Positions 7,969-14,879 of a stretch of DNA of 64,000 bases are shown one piece after another. Source of the DNA: Halolactibacillus miurensis (GTDB lineage Bacteria; Bacillota; Bacilli; Bacillales; Amphibacillaceae); the NCBI RefSeq assembly GCF_900116255.1, contig NZ_FPAI01000003.1:62001-126000 (forward strand), in the 5' to 3' direction. How positions within the stretch are numbered: position 1 is the stretch's first letter; the number at the start of each line of letters is the position of its first letter. A program made the position numbers and the translations under genes. The notes under the pieces were generated by a model. The model did not search any database, had not been told where the DNA came from, and saw only the letters and a program-made list of their open reading frames with translations.

Positions 7969-8466
7969 ATGTCTGAAGAAATGCGTCAACAAATGCCTAG
8001 CCCATTTATGCCCGGAATGAAACAACCGATGCCGTTTCAACCAGCTCCGTGGCAAGATCCTCAAATGCCTAGTGGTCAGTGGCAAGGTGGCGGGTGGCAA
8101 TCTCAGCCGCAACCACAATCTTGGTCTCAACCACAACCTTGGCCATGGCCACAACCAACACCACCGCAACCATCTTGGCCGACGTTCCCTCAGTGGCCTC
8201 AACCTGATGGGCAATTAAGAATTGAAGAATCTTATATAGAAAACATTTTAAGATTAAACCGCGGGAAAGTGGCAACTGTCTATATGACATTTGAAAATAA
8301 CGACCGTTGGAATGCGAAAGTATTTAAAGGTGTTATTGAAGCCGCAGGACGTGATCATATCATTTTAAGTGATGTTGAAACGGACATGCGCTACTTATTA
8401 TTAACGATTTACCTTGATTACATTACCTTTGACGAAGAGATCAATTACGAGTATCCTATTCGTTAA
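7969..8466 (+). CDS. gerQ: Spore coat protein GerQ
   Basis: This 165-residue protein has two parts. Residues 1-75 are low-complexity and rich in Pro, Gln and Trp (repeated PQP, SWSQPQP, WPWPQP). Residues 80-165 are the conserved GerQ domain (ESYIENILRLNRGKVATVYM and the C-terminal YLDYITFDEEINYEYPIR). GerQ is a coat protein required for CwlJ to reach the coat and is cross-linked by transglutaminase in B. subtilis. The N-terminal lysines used for cross-linking there are absent here; the first Lys is K18. The gene is probably co-transcribed with cwlJ. Confidence 0.93.
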   Translation: MSEEMRQQMPSPFMPGMKQPMPFQPAPWQDPQMPSGQWQGGGWQSQPQPQSWSQPQPWPWPQPTPPQPSWPTFPQWPQPDGQLRIEESYIENILRLNRGKVATVYMTFENNDRWNAKVFKGVIEAAGRDHIILSDVETDMRYLLLTIYLDYITFDEEINYEYPIR

Positions 8467-8483
8467 TCTGTGACAATAAAAAG

Positions 8484-8550
8484 AACCCACCAATATTTTA
8501 GTCTACGATCGGACTATTTCCGACTCGACCAGACGTATTGGTGGGTTTAT
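8484..8550. terminator. Bidirectional terminator between gerQ and ywdI
   Basis: AACCCACCAATA at 8484-8495 pairs with its complement at 8536-8547. The loop of about 40 nt contains a small inner hairpin (TCGGA/TCCGA). A and T stretches on both sides allow use by both converging genes. Confidence 0.75.
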
Positions 8551-8597
8551 TTCTATATTGTGACGGCCTCAACTTTTATCAACGCTTCACGCTTTAA

Positions 8598-8927
8598 TTA
8601 AAAGTCTAGTAACGAACCGCTACCTTGTTCAAACTGATCCTCTTCATCTGACTGAACAGCTGGCGAGGTATTCGGTTGATACATATCTCCCATCATCTTC
8701 TGTAATTCTAATGCCTCCGCTTGTGATTTCGTGACATTTGGTGTCTGATTCATTGATGGTTGTGGTGGGTTATTTGCTTGATCATTTCCACTGTCGCCAT
8801 CATTGGCTAGTTCAGCCAGTGTTTGAATGGAGTAGAGATAGGCTTCTTTTTTCTTTTGGTTTGTTTCATTTAACGCTAATTGCGCTTGATGCATGATTTT
8901 ACGAATCACATCATCTGTATTAATCAT
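8598..8927 (-). CDS. ywdI: YwdI-family protein (DUF5327)
   Basis: This small soluble protein of 109 residues has an N-terminal helical part (MINTDDVIRKIMHQ, then LALNETNQKKKEAYLYSIQTL, split by eye) typical of YwdI/DUF5327. A low-complexity acidic tail ends in EEDQFEQGSGSLLDF. The function is unknown. In B. subtilis ywdI lies in the same chromosomal neighbourhood as gerQ (ywdL), so the synteny supports the call. The ATG at 8927 is preferred because AAGGGTG precedes it; a GTG three codons upstream overlaps that Shine-Dalgarno. Confidence 0.8.
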   Translation of the reverse strand: MINTDDVIRKIMHQAQLALNETNQKKKEAYLYSIQTLAELANDGDSGNDQANNPPQPSMNQTPNVTKSQAEALELQKMMGDMYQPNTSPAVQSDEEDQFEQGSGSLLDF

Positions 8928-9104
8928 CGATTTCACCCTTATATACTTTTTTATTTTATCACCTTTGTTTTATTTTAACATAGGTATAAGGTAAGCAACA
9001 GTAAATAGACGAGCGATCACCATCGCCACTATCATCCTTTTTTAACAATAAGTAACACACGCTTAAGCGGTTAAGAAATGAGGATATTTGAATACATATT
9101 AAAT

Positions 9105-9121
9105 AAAAAAGCTACCCTCTT
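9105..9121. terminator. Left half of a terminator split by IS66
   Basis: AAAAAAGCTACCCTCTT pairs with AAGAGGTTAGCTTTTTT at 11464-11480, allowing one mismatch. Removing the insertion and one target copy restores a hairpin flanked by A and T runs between ywdI and the acyltransferase gene. The element inserted in its loop. Confidence 0.7.
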
Positions 9122-9132
9122 CGTTCACACTG

Positions 9133-9140
9133 GATTAAAG
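9133..9140. repeat. Target-site duplication, left copy
   Basis: GATTAAAG here is identical to 11459-11466 on the other side of the insertion. Eight bp is the usual IS66 target duplication. Confidence 0.92.
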
Positions 9141-9192
9141 GTAAGCGCCAATTGAACGGGTATATACCCCATATTGAATGGAGGATTATTTT

Positions 9193-9381
9193 ATGTCCGA
9201 TAAACAGGATATTGTGCCAGTCTCTTTAAAGAATGAATCGCAGTATCAAATGCACAACCAAAAAACACAAACGAAATCAACCGTTGCTTTTCAAGTAACG
9301 AAAGAATCAACAACTTACCGTGTATATAATGGTATTGATAAATACATTCTGTATACCCTGCTAAAGGGGTTGAGTGAATGA
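9193..9381 (+). CDS. tnpA: IS66 accessory protein TnpA, short form
   Basis: This small 62-residue protein is the first gene of the IS66 element. The C-terminal part (STVAFQVTKESTTYRVYNGID) resembles the small accessory ORF of Firmicute IS66 elements, although it is shorter than the roughly 100-residue TnpA of the type element. The ATG at 9193 is chosen because GGAGG lies 8 bp upstream; an ATG at 9178 overlaps that site. Its stop overlaps the tnpB ATG (ATGA), so translation is coupled. The call rests mainly on position. Confidence 0.7.
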   Translation: MSDKQDIVPVSLKNESQYQMHNQKTQTKSTVAFQVTKESTTYRVYNGIDKYILYTLLKGLSE

Positions 9382-9734
9382 TCGTTGATTACACAAAAGT
9401 TGATCATATTTATCTTGTCTGCGGTAAAACTGACATGCGTAAATCAATTGATGGCCTTGCGGCCATTATACAAGGTCAGTTTAATCTAAATGTATTTGAT
9501 AACTGTATCTTTCTTTTCTGTGGAGGTAGTCGCAATAAATACAAAGCGCTATTCTGGGATGGTGATGGATTTATGTTATTGTATAAACGCATTGAAAAAG
9601 GTAAAATTCAGTGGCCGCGATCGAACCGTGAGGTTCGTGATATTAGTCAACGCGAGTTGAGATGGTTACTAGAAGGTTTACAGATAGACCAACCAAAAGC
9701 AATACAAAACGTTGCGCCAGCGGCGTTTTATTAG
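9378..9734 (+). CDS. tnpB: IS66 accessory protein TnpB
   Basis: This 118-residue protein is a standard IS66 Orf2/TnpB. It carries VCGKTDMRKSIDGLAAIIQ near residue 12, the NVFDNCIFLFCGGSRNKYKAL core, and WDGDGFMLLYKRIEKGKIQWP. TnpB is needed for IS66 transposition, but its biochemical role is unclear. The length is normal for the family. It overlaps tnpA by 4 bp and is followed by an intrinsic terminator. Confidence 0.95.
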   Translation: MIVDYTKVDHIYLVCGKTDMRKSIDGLAAIIQGQFNLNVFDNCIFLFCGGSRNKYKALFWDGDGFMLLYKRIEKGKIQWPRSNREVRDISQRELRWLLEGLQIDQPKAIQNVAPAAFY

Positions 9735-9778
9735 AGTAAAATAAGGATGAATTTTTATCCTTATTTTACTCTTTTTTC
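9733..9778 (+). terminator. Intrinsic terminator inside IS66, between tnpB and tnpC
   Basis: A perfect 16-bp stem (AGAGTAAAATAAGGAT at 9733-9748 against 9757-9772) is followed by TTTTTT. It separates the tnpAB message from tnpC. Confidence 0.85.
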
Positions 9779-9798
9779 TTTATTGTTTATCTTACTTA

Positions 9799-9807
9799 TG
9801 ATATAAT
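9799..9807 (+). promoter_or_regulatory. Extended -10 promoter for tnpC
   Basis: TGATATAAT gives a perfect TATAAT with the upstream TG of an extended -10. It lies 36 bp before the tnpC start and just after the internal terminator. No good -35 is seen. Confidence 0.5.
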
Positions 9808-9843
9808 ATTAGAGTGAATAAATATTGAAAAGAGGTGATCAAA

Positions 9844-11388
9844 ATGACAAAACTAGAGGAAGAGTTAACGGGTAAAGTTGATAAACTTCTGATGGAGAAT
9901 GAGTCACTAAAAGCACAAGTAAATTTATTACTGGACAAAATATATGGTCGTTCAAGAGAAAAAGGATCTTATGTAGATGAGAACCAGCTCGCTTTATTTA
10001 ATGATGAAGATTTAAACATCTTTAACGAACCTGAAATAGCCAGCGATCCTGATTGTGACGAACCAGAGATGGTTGAGGTTATCAAAAAGAAAAAGAATAG
10101 AAAATCCAAACATGATAATATCAACAAAACCGTCCCTATCAAAGAAGTGGAATGTCTTCTCGAAGATGAAGCGTGTCAATGTGAATGGTGTAACAGTGAG
10201 CTTCGCCCTATCGGACGAGAGGAAGTGAGACGAGAAATAGAATACATACCAGCGACACTTCAAGTGAAGGTATATATTCGTCACGCCTATGAATGTCCAA
10301 CGTGTAAAGCGGACGGGGCAGATGTCATTGTCAAAGCAAAGACGCCTCAACCTGTTATCCCGAAAAGTGTTGCCTCCCCTAGCGCTGTCGCTTGGTTACT
10401 TCACCAAAAATATGAACAGTATATGCCATTCAATCGCCAAAAATCGGAATGGCAACGTGCCGGTATTGAATTAAGTCGAACGACCATGGCAAATTGGGCC
10501 ATTAAGGTTTCAAAGGATTATTTAGCGCCTTTATATGCGTCGCTTCGTGAGGAGCTACTTAAAAATCATATCTTATTCGCTGATGAAACAACGGTACAGG
10601 TATTGAGAGAAAAAGATCGAAAGCCAACATCTAAATCTTATATGTGGCTCTATCGAACAGGAGATCACATCGATCGTGAGATTGTGTTATATGATTATCA
10701 ACCCACTCGCGGATCGATACATCCTAAAACTTTCTTGACCGACTTTAAAGGCTTTCTTCATAGCGATGGGTATGATGCCTATAACGACCTTCCTAACGTC
10801 ACTCGTGTTGGGTGCCTCGCACACGTTCGACGGAAATTTCATGAAGCCATCCCGAAGGGAGACGCTCCAGTTACAGCATCTAAGGCAGAAGAAGGTCGTA
10901 ACTATTGTGATAAGCTATTTAAATTAGAGAAAAACTGGCGCAGTCTTTCCACCGAAGAAAGGTTTAAAAAAAGGCAAACAGAGTTACGCCCTGTCTTGGA
11001 AGCATTTTTCACGTGGGTAGAAGGGGCGCATGTGCTGCCATCCTCTTTATTAGGTAAAGCTATAACGTACGCTAAAAATCAGAAAGAATATCTAATGAAT
11101 GTTCTATTAGATGGGGACTTACAGTTATCTAACAATTTAGCAGAACGTAGCATACGCCCTCTCGTTATGGGAAGGAAAGCCTGGTATTTTTCAACGAGCA
11201 CCGACGGTGCTCTATCAAGCGCGATCACCTATAGCATCATACAGACAGCTAAATCTAATGGCCTTGATGCCTTCAAATGCCTGACCTATCTATTTGAACA
11301 AATGCCTAATACGGAAAACTTTATGGATGAATCAGTTATTAAAACTTTCTATCCATGGAATCCCGATGTTCAGGCAAAATGTAAATAG
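9844..11388 (+). CDS. tnpC: IS66 transposase TnpC
   Basis: This 514-residue DDE transposase cuts and joins the element ends. In order it has an N-terminal leucine-zipper-like helix (LLMENESLKAQVNLLLDKIYG), an acidic/lysine-rich linker, a zinc-binding segment with CQCEWC and CPTC, and the DDE core. The catalytic residues are visible as D in LFADETTVQVL, D in HSDGYDAY, and E in NNLAERSIRPL. The C-terminal IS66_C segment includes FEQMPNTENF and YPWN. The ATG at 9844 follows GAGGTGATC. The gene is intact. Confidence 0.96.
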   Translation: MTKLEEELTGKVDKLLMENESLKAQVNLLLDKIYGRSREKGSYVDENQLALFNDEDLNIFNEPEIASDPDCDEPEMVEVIKKKKNRKSKHDNINKTVPIKEVECLLEDEACQCEWCNSELRPIGREEVRREIEYIPATLQVKVYIRHAYECPTCKADGADVIVKAKTPQPVIPKSVASPSAVAWLLHQKYEQYMPFNRQKSEWQRAGIELSRTTMANWAIKVSKDYLAPLYASLREELLKNHILFADETTVQVLREKDRKPTSKSYMWLYRTGDHIDREIVLYDYQPTRGSIHPKTFLTDFKGFLHSDGYDAYNDLPNVTRVGCLAHVRRKFHEAIPKGDAPVTASKAEEGRNYCDKLFKLEKNWRSLSTEERFKKRQTELRPVLEAFFTWVEGAHVLPSSLLGKAITYAKNQKEYLMNVLLDGDLQLSNNLAERSIRPLVMGRKAWYFSTSTDGALSSAITYSIIQTAKSNGLDAFKCLTYLFEQMPNTENFMDESVIKTFYPWNPDVQAKCK

Positions 11389-11458
11389 CCTTTACTACAC
11401 TTAACATTGTAGCAAAGGCTATTTGTCGTGCCGACCTACCTGATGGATTGGCGCTTAC

Positions 11459-11466
11459 GATTAAAG
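11459..11466. repeat. Target-site duplication, right copy
   Basis: GATTAAAG is identical to 9133-9140. Confidence 0.92.
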
Positions 11467-11480
11467 AGGTTAGCTTTTTT
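11464..11480 (-). terminator. Right half of the terminator split by IS66
   Basis: This is the partner arm of 9105-9121. It now lies immediately after the acyltransferase stop without its complement, so the acyltransferase transcript may read into the IS. Confidence 0.65.
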
Positions 11481-11485
11481 TGGGG

Positions 11486-12499
11486 TTAAGTTCGCTCGTT
11501 GGATTGATGATAATATGAACCAAGTAACTGTCGCCACTCTCGTTGTTTCACTGTCTTAAGCTCAATCAAAGGTTTAAAAAAAGCTGTCACAACTGGACTG
11601 GATAATAAGAGGACGAGACTACCACTTATAACAATCGCCCCTAGAAGCGTCACTAGTCCTTCGATTTGAAAGAGCTCTAAACGCCGCATCGTTTGGATGA
11701 ATAACCCGTGCAGTAAATAGACATACAATGTTTTTTGACCCATTTTTGAATACGTTACCGCTTGTTTGGGCACAACCGTAAAGAACAGAAAACCTAAAAT
11801 GATGGCGCCCAAATAAATAAATCCGCGAGAAACAATACCCAACACCGGTACGCCCATTGCCTCGTATGAGGCCGAACCAAACAAAAGCTTCACAGGATAG
11901 TCAAGAAATAGATGGAGACCAACGATACTAATGATCAGTATACCTGCAAGTTTCGTATGGGTTCTATCAAGTAAGTGAAAAAGCCATTGTTTGTTGACAT
12001 GGTACCCAAGTAAGAAAAACGGGAAAAAGACAAAAGTACGTGACAAGCTATACACATGTCCAATCGCATCGATGTAACCGACACCTAACCCGATGCCAAA
12101 GGCAAGTAGTAACCCTAACGTCTTTGGTAACCGTTTAAACACAGCGAGTAAAAGATGCCAGCTGAAAAGACTCAACAAAAACCACAGTGACCAGTTAGGC
12201 TCCATCATCGTTTTGGCAGACTGGCCTTCAAAATAATTCATGACATTATAAAGCAGTTGAAACAGGACATAGGGCATAATTATTTTTTTCATTAAGTTTT
12301 TAAAGTAGACGAGATCCCATTTCCCTTTCGCAAAAAAGCCACTCACAAATATCATTGCGGGCATATGAAAAAGATAAATCGTTTGATACAGCGTCATCAA
12401 AGGTTTTGAGTCAGCTGTCGATGGTTGAATCACGTGTCCGAAGACGACGAGAAAGATCAGTAACACTCTTGCATTATCAAAAAAGTCCTCACGTTTCAT
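11486..12499 (-). CDS. Membrane acyltransferase, acyltransferase-3 family
   Basis: This integral membrane protein of 337 residues has about 10 hydrophobic segments. It opens with the family signature DNARVLLIFLVVFGH and the IYLFHMPAMIFVSGFFAKG segment near residue 50. The conserved histidines (FGH and FHM) are those used by acyltransferase-3 enzymes to O-acylate (usually acetylate) sugars on the outer face of the membrane, as in fucose 4-O-acetylase-like proteins. ATG 12499 follows AAGGGTG. The acceptor is unknown. A glucan acceptor would suit the neighbourhood, but nothing in the sequence shows it. Confidence 0.87.
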   Translation of the reverse strand: MKREDFFDNARVLLIFLVVFGHVIQPSTADSKPLMTLYQTIYLFHMPAMIFVSGFFAKGKWDLVYFKNLMKKIIMPYVLFQLLYNVMNYFEGQSAKTMMEPNWSLWFLLSLFSWHLLLAVFKRLPKTLGLLLAFGIGLGVGYIDAIGHVYSLSRTFVFFPFFLLGYHVNKQWLFHLLDRTHTKLAGILIISIVGLHLFLDYPVKLLFGSASYEAMGVPVLGIVSRGFIYLGAIILGFLFFTVVPKQAVTYSKMGQKTLYVYLLHGLFIQTMRRLELFQIEGLVTLLGAIVISGSLVLLLSSPVVTAFFKPLIELKTVKQREWRQLLGSYYHQSNERT

Positions 12500-12685
12500 T
12501 GGTTTCACCCTTAATTCAAAAGTTAATATAATTATTAATTCATACAGGACATTTATTAACTGTACTTTAACATCATATATATTATAATACCTGTTCAGAA
12601 ATCATTAAATAACCTTAAAAGAATTGTTAGTGAAATGTGACATCATTGTCGTAATCCGATATGTTTTGATCACTTCTTCGTCATA

Positions 12686-14026
12686 TTAGTTACCTATTTG
12701 TAATAAAAAATCCTCTTCTAATAAAGGTTCTGCATTTTTTCCATATGGGTGTGAATGGAAATATACCCTTATAATATCATTATATAAATAATTACCCAAC
12801 GCTAATATGATCATCCCTTGGTCCAATGCTAAATAAGAGTGGGTTACTTCCTCAGTCAATAAATTGATTGAGTCATATAAACCGTAATCTCCATACATGT
12901 CCTTTTCCTTCATTATTTTAAAACTGTTCTTTACCGACTCATCATCGTAATCTATTGCTAGTATCGCAGCATGTGCTGTCATAGTTGCTTGGTCATCATA
13001 ACCGCTCATTCCTAGCTCTTCTACACCAAATTCACTGTAACCATCAGGTATAGCTGCTGGCGAGAACCCAAACAAAGGATAACCTTTTTGTTCTGAAAAA
13101 TTTTGTTGCAATTTTACATGTTGATAGTTATTCGCTCCTAATCCTTTTTCCGCTAACTTCTTTTCATTTATATAAAGTCCTGGCATAAGAGCTTCAAACA
13201 TACTTCCGCCCCAACTAGGTACAAAGCGTTCTTCTCCCAATTCATAGTATCCTTGAAACATTTGTGTGTTTTCTTTTTCAACGAATTTACCTTTAGGCAC
13301 CTGTCGCTGCCAATCAAACTCCTCCGGGGCAGTTCGATCCAATTTCCACCAGTGATCAGAAGGCACATCTCCTTTTCCGATAGCCACATAACTAGCCATT
13401 CGTGTTTCAGAATATAGCGTACCGTAATGATGATTTGTATACTGATTTTGTTCAACATCAAAACCACCATATAGTCTATCTATGTTGTTATCATATAAAT
13501 AGCTATAATCCATTTGATTAATTAAATCATTTGCATGCGATTCGAGGTTATAAAAATATTCAGCCGAGACCATTAAAGCTGCAGTTAACCAACCATTATC
13601 TACTGAAGATATAAACTTTCCCCAGTCGGTCATTTGTTCCTTTGAGTCAACAACGTACCAATTATAAAACAGTCCGTTCCATCGATCGAGTGAGTCTAGG
13701 GTATTTAACACTAATGCTGTTTTTTCTTCAGCTTCTTTATAATTTATTAATTCGGCTTCTGCAGCAATAACCAAACTCGATAAATACATTGCTATATTTG
13801 TAGGAGATGTTTGATTATATGTTTTAACATCATTCTCTTCAATATCTATACGATCTCTAGTTAAGCCTGTCTCTCTATTCGTATGATCATCAAAATAGCG
13901 ATAAGTATCTTCTAATAGAATATGCATTGCTTCATCCTTATTATAAAACTGATATCTCATCATCATAATAATGACAACGAACAGCACGAATAGGGCTGAT
14001 ATTAAATATTTAATTTTCTTACTCAT
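12686..14026 (-). CDS. Membrane-anchored glucanase-like protein (glycoamylase/DUF3131 fold)
   Basis: This protein has an N-terminal membrane anchor (residues 5-24) and an extracellular domain of about 420 residues. The domain looks like the (alpha/alpha)6 glycoamylase-type group that includes GH144/GH162 beta-1,2-glucanases and the transglycosylase domain of cyclic glucan synthases. Supporting segments are RETGLTRDRIDIEE near residue 55, SVDNGWLTAALMV near 145, SWGGSMFEALMPGLYI near 270 and the late GMSGYDDQATMTAHAAIL. It could be the enzyme that starts polymer breakdown outside the cell. The call is by motif pattern, not by a close known homologue. ATG 14026 follows GGTGG; an ATG at 14047 overlaps the upstream stop (ATGA) and is the alternative start. 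No signs of damage. Confidence 0.65.
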   Translation of the reverse strand: MSKKIKYLISALFVLFVVIIMMMRYQFYNKDEAMHILLEDTYRYFDDHTNRETGLTRDRIDIEENDVKTYNQTSPTNIAMYLSSLVIAAEAELINYKEAEEKTALVLNTLDSLDRWNGLFYNWYVVDSKEQMTDWGKFISSVDNGWLTAALMVSAEYFYNLESHANDLINQMDYSYLYDNNIDRLYGGFDVEQNQYTNHHYGTLYSETRMASYVAIGKGDVPSDHWWKLDRTAPEEFDWQRQVPKGKFVEKENTQMFQGYYELGEERFVPSWGGSMFEALMPGLYINEKKLAEKGLGANNYQHVKLQQNFSEQKGYPLFGFSPAAIPDGYSEFGVEELGMSGYDDQATMTAHAAILAIDYDDESVKNSFKIMKEKDMYGDYGLYDSINLLTEEVTHSYLALDQGMIILALGNYLYNDIIRVYFHSHPYGKNAEPLLEEDFLLQIGN

Positions 14027-14043
14027 TAAGAATATACCACCTT

Positions 14044-14805
14044 TCATTTGTTTATTACAAATGTTGCTTTGACTGGATAATGATCACTCATAGCAGCCTC
14101 CTTGCTTACGTTATGACAAATTTGATGTGCTTTTAAATCGACTAATGATACGCGGTAAAATAAATGATCAATAGCATCACCAAATATTTCTCCTGTATAG
14201 TTATGAAATGTTGTTAATGAATGACTATCACCATGATAAATTGAGATATACCCATTTTCATTCATTTTGTTCTTTAACTGTGTATTAAGTTTCATATTAA
14301 AATTACCACCAACAATGACAGGTATATTATTCGGTATAAGTTTTGTTATTTCTTTTAGTAAAATATTTAATTGTTTATTTCTAACCTCTTTATCTTCGTG
14401 TTCGAGATGCGTATTAAACACGGCAAAAGATTGCGGCTGACTCTTCGATTCGAATATAGCCCACGTACATATTCGCGGAAGTACGTATTCATTAATACGA
14501 CTTTCTTTTTTATCCGTTGTATCGGATAACCAAAAGGTACCTTCATCGATTAGTGACAAACACTTTTTTTGATAATAAATCATACAGGATTCATCATCAA
14601 TCGCACGTGGTTCAGCCACTTTACAGATTTCATCAAGGTAATCCATCAAATCATTATGCATCACCTCAGTACCTTCTTGAGTTAAACAAATATCCCACTC
14701 GCTATTAAACAAAAACTCACCAATGATTACTTTACGTTTTTGCCAAGCTGCTACGCCTGTCTGCCCATAGTTTACGTGAAGATTAAAAGTTATAACATTA
14801 ACCAT
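14044..14805 (-). CDS. Endonuclease/exonuclease/phosphatase (EEP) fold protein, altered GDFN motif
   Basis: This soluble protein of 253 residues has the EEP order of motifs: VITFNLHVNYG at the start, the metal-binding Glu in CLTQEGTEVM near residue 45, FNTHLEH near 130, GGNFNMKLN near 160, GDAIDHLFYR near 205 and MSDHYPVKA at the end. EEP enzymes cleave phosphodiester or phosphomonoester bonds in DNA, lipids or inositol phosphates. The usual GDFN Asp, a catalytic residue in the family, is Asn here (AAT codon), so activity may be lost or changed. ATG 14805 follows AAAGGAG. The gene is coupled to the glucanase-like gene downstream. The substrate is unknown. Confidence 0.75.
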   Translation of the reverse strand: MVNVITFNLHVNYGQTGVAAWQKRKVIIGEFLFNSEWDICLTQEGTEVMHNDLMDYLDEICKVAEPRAIDDESCMIYYQKKCLSLIDEGTFWLSDTTDKKESRINEYVLPRICTWAIFESKSQPQSFAVFNTHLEHEDKEVRNKQLNILLKEITKLIPNNIPVIVGGNFNMKLNTQLKNKMNENGYISIYHGDSHSLTTFHNYTGEIFGDAIDHLFYRVSLVDLKAHQICHNVSKEAAMSDHYPVKATFVINK

Positions 14806-14847
14806 TAAAGTACTCCTTTCCATCCATGACTAGCTAAGATTAACACG

Positions 14848-14877
14848 GTAAATAAAAAAGGAGCTAAGCTCCTTTTC
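14848..14877 (-). terminator. Terminator after the GH94 gene
   Basis: A 9-bp stem AAAAGGAGC/GCTCCTTTT with a 3-nt loop is followed on the minus strand by a T run. It ends the large carbohydrate transcript a few bases after the GH94 stop codon. Confidence 0.8.
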
Positions 14878-14879
14878 TA

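Larger units (their letters stand above)
9141..11458 (+). mobile_element. IS66-family insertion sequence, complete
   Basis: This 2318-bp element is bounded by imperfect inverted repeats beginning GTAAGCGCCAAT at 9141 and, on the other strand, at 11458. It carries the three-gene set tnpA, tnpB, tnpC and is flanked by a perfect 8-bp duplication. All three frames are intact and the catalytic residues are present, so the copy is probably active and recent. Confidence 0.93.

Noticed and set aside
7963-8290. Antisense frames opposite gerQ rich in Arg, Trp and Leu
   Set aside because: They are the complement of the Pro/Gln/Trp repeat region of GerQ and have no ribosome-binding site or recognisable domain.
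9178-9192. Earlier ATG for the IS66 tnpA gene
   Set aside because: It overlaps the GGAGG that serves the ATG at 9193, so initiation there is unlikely.
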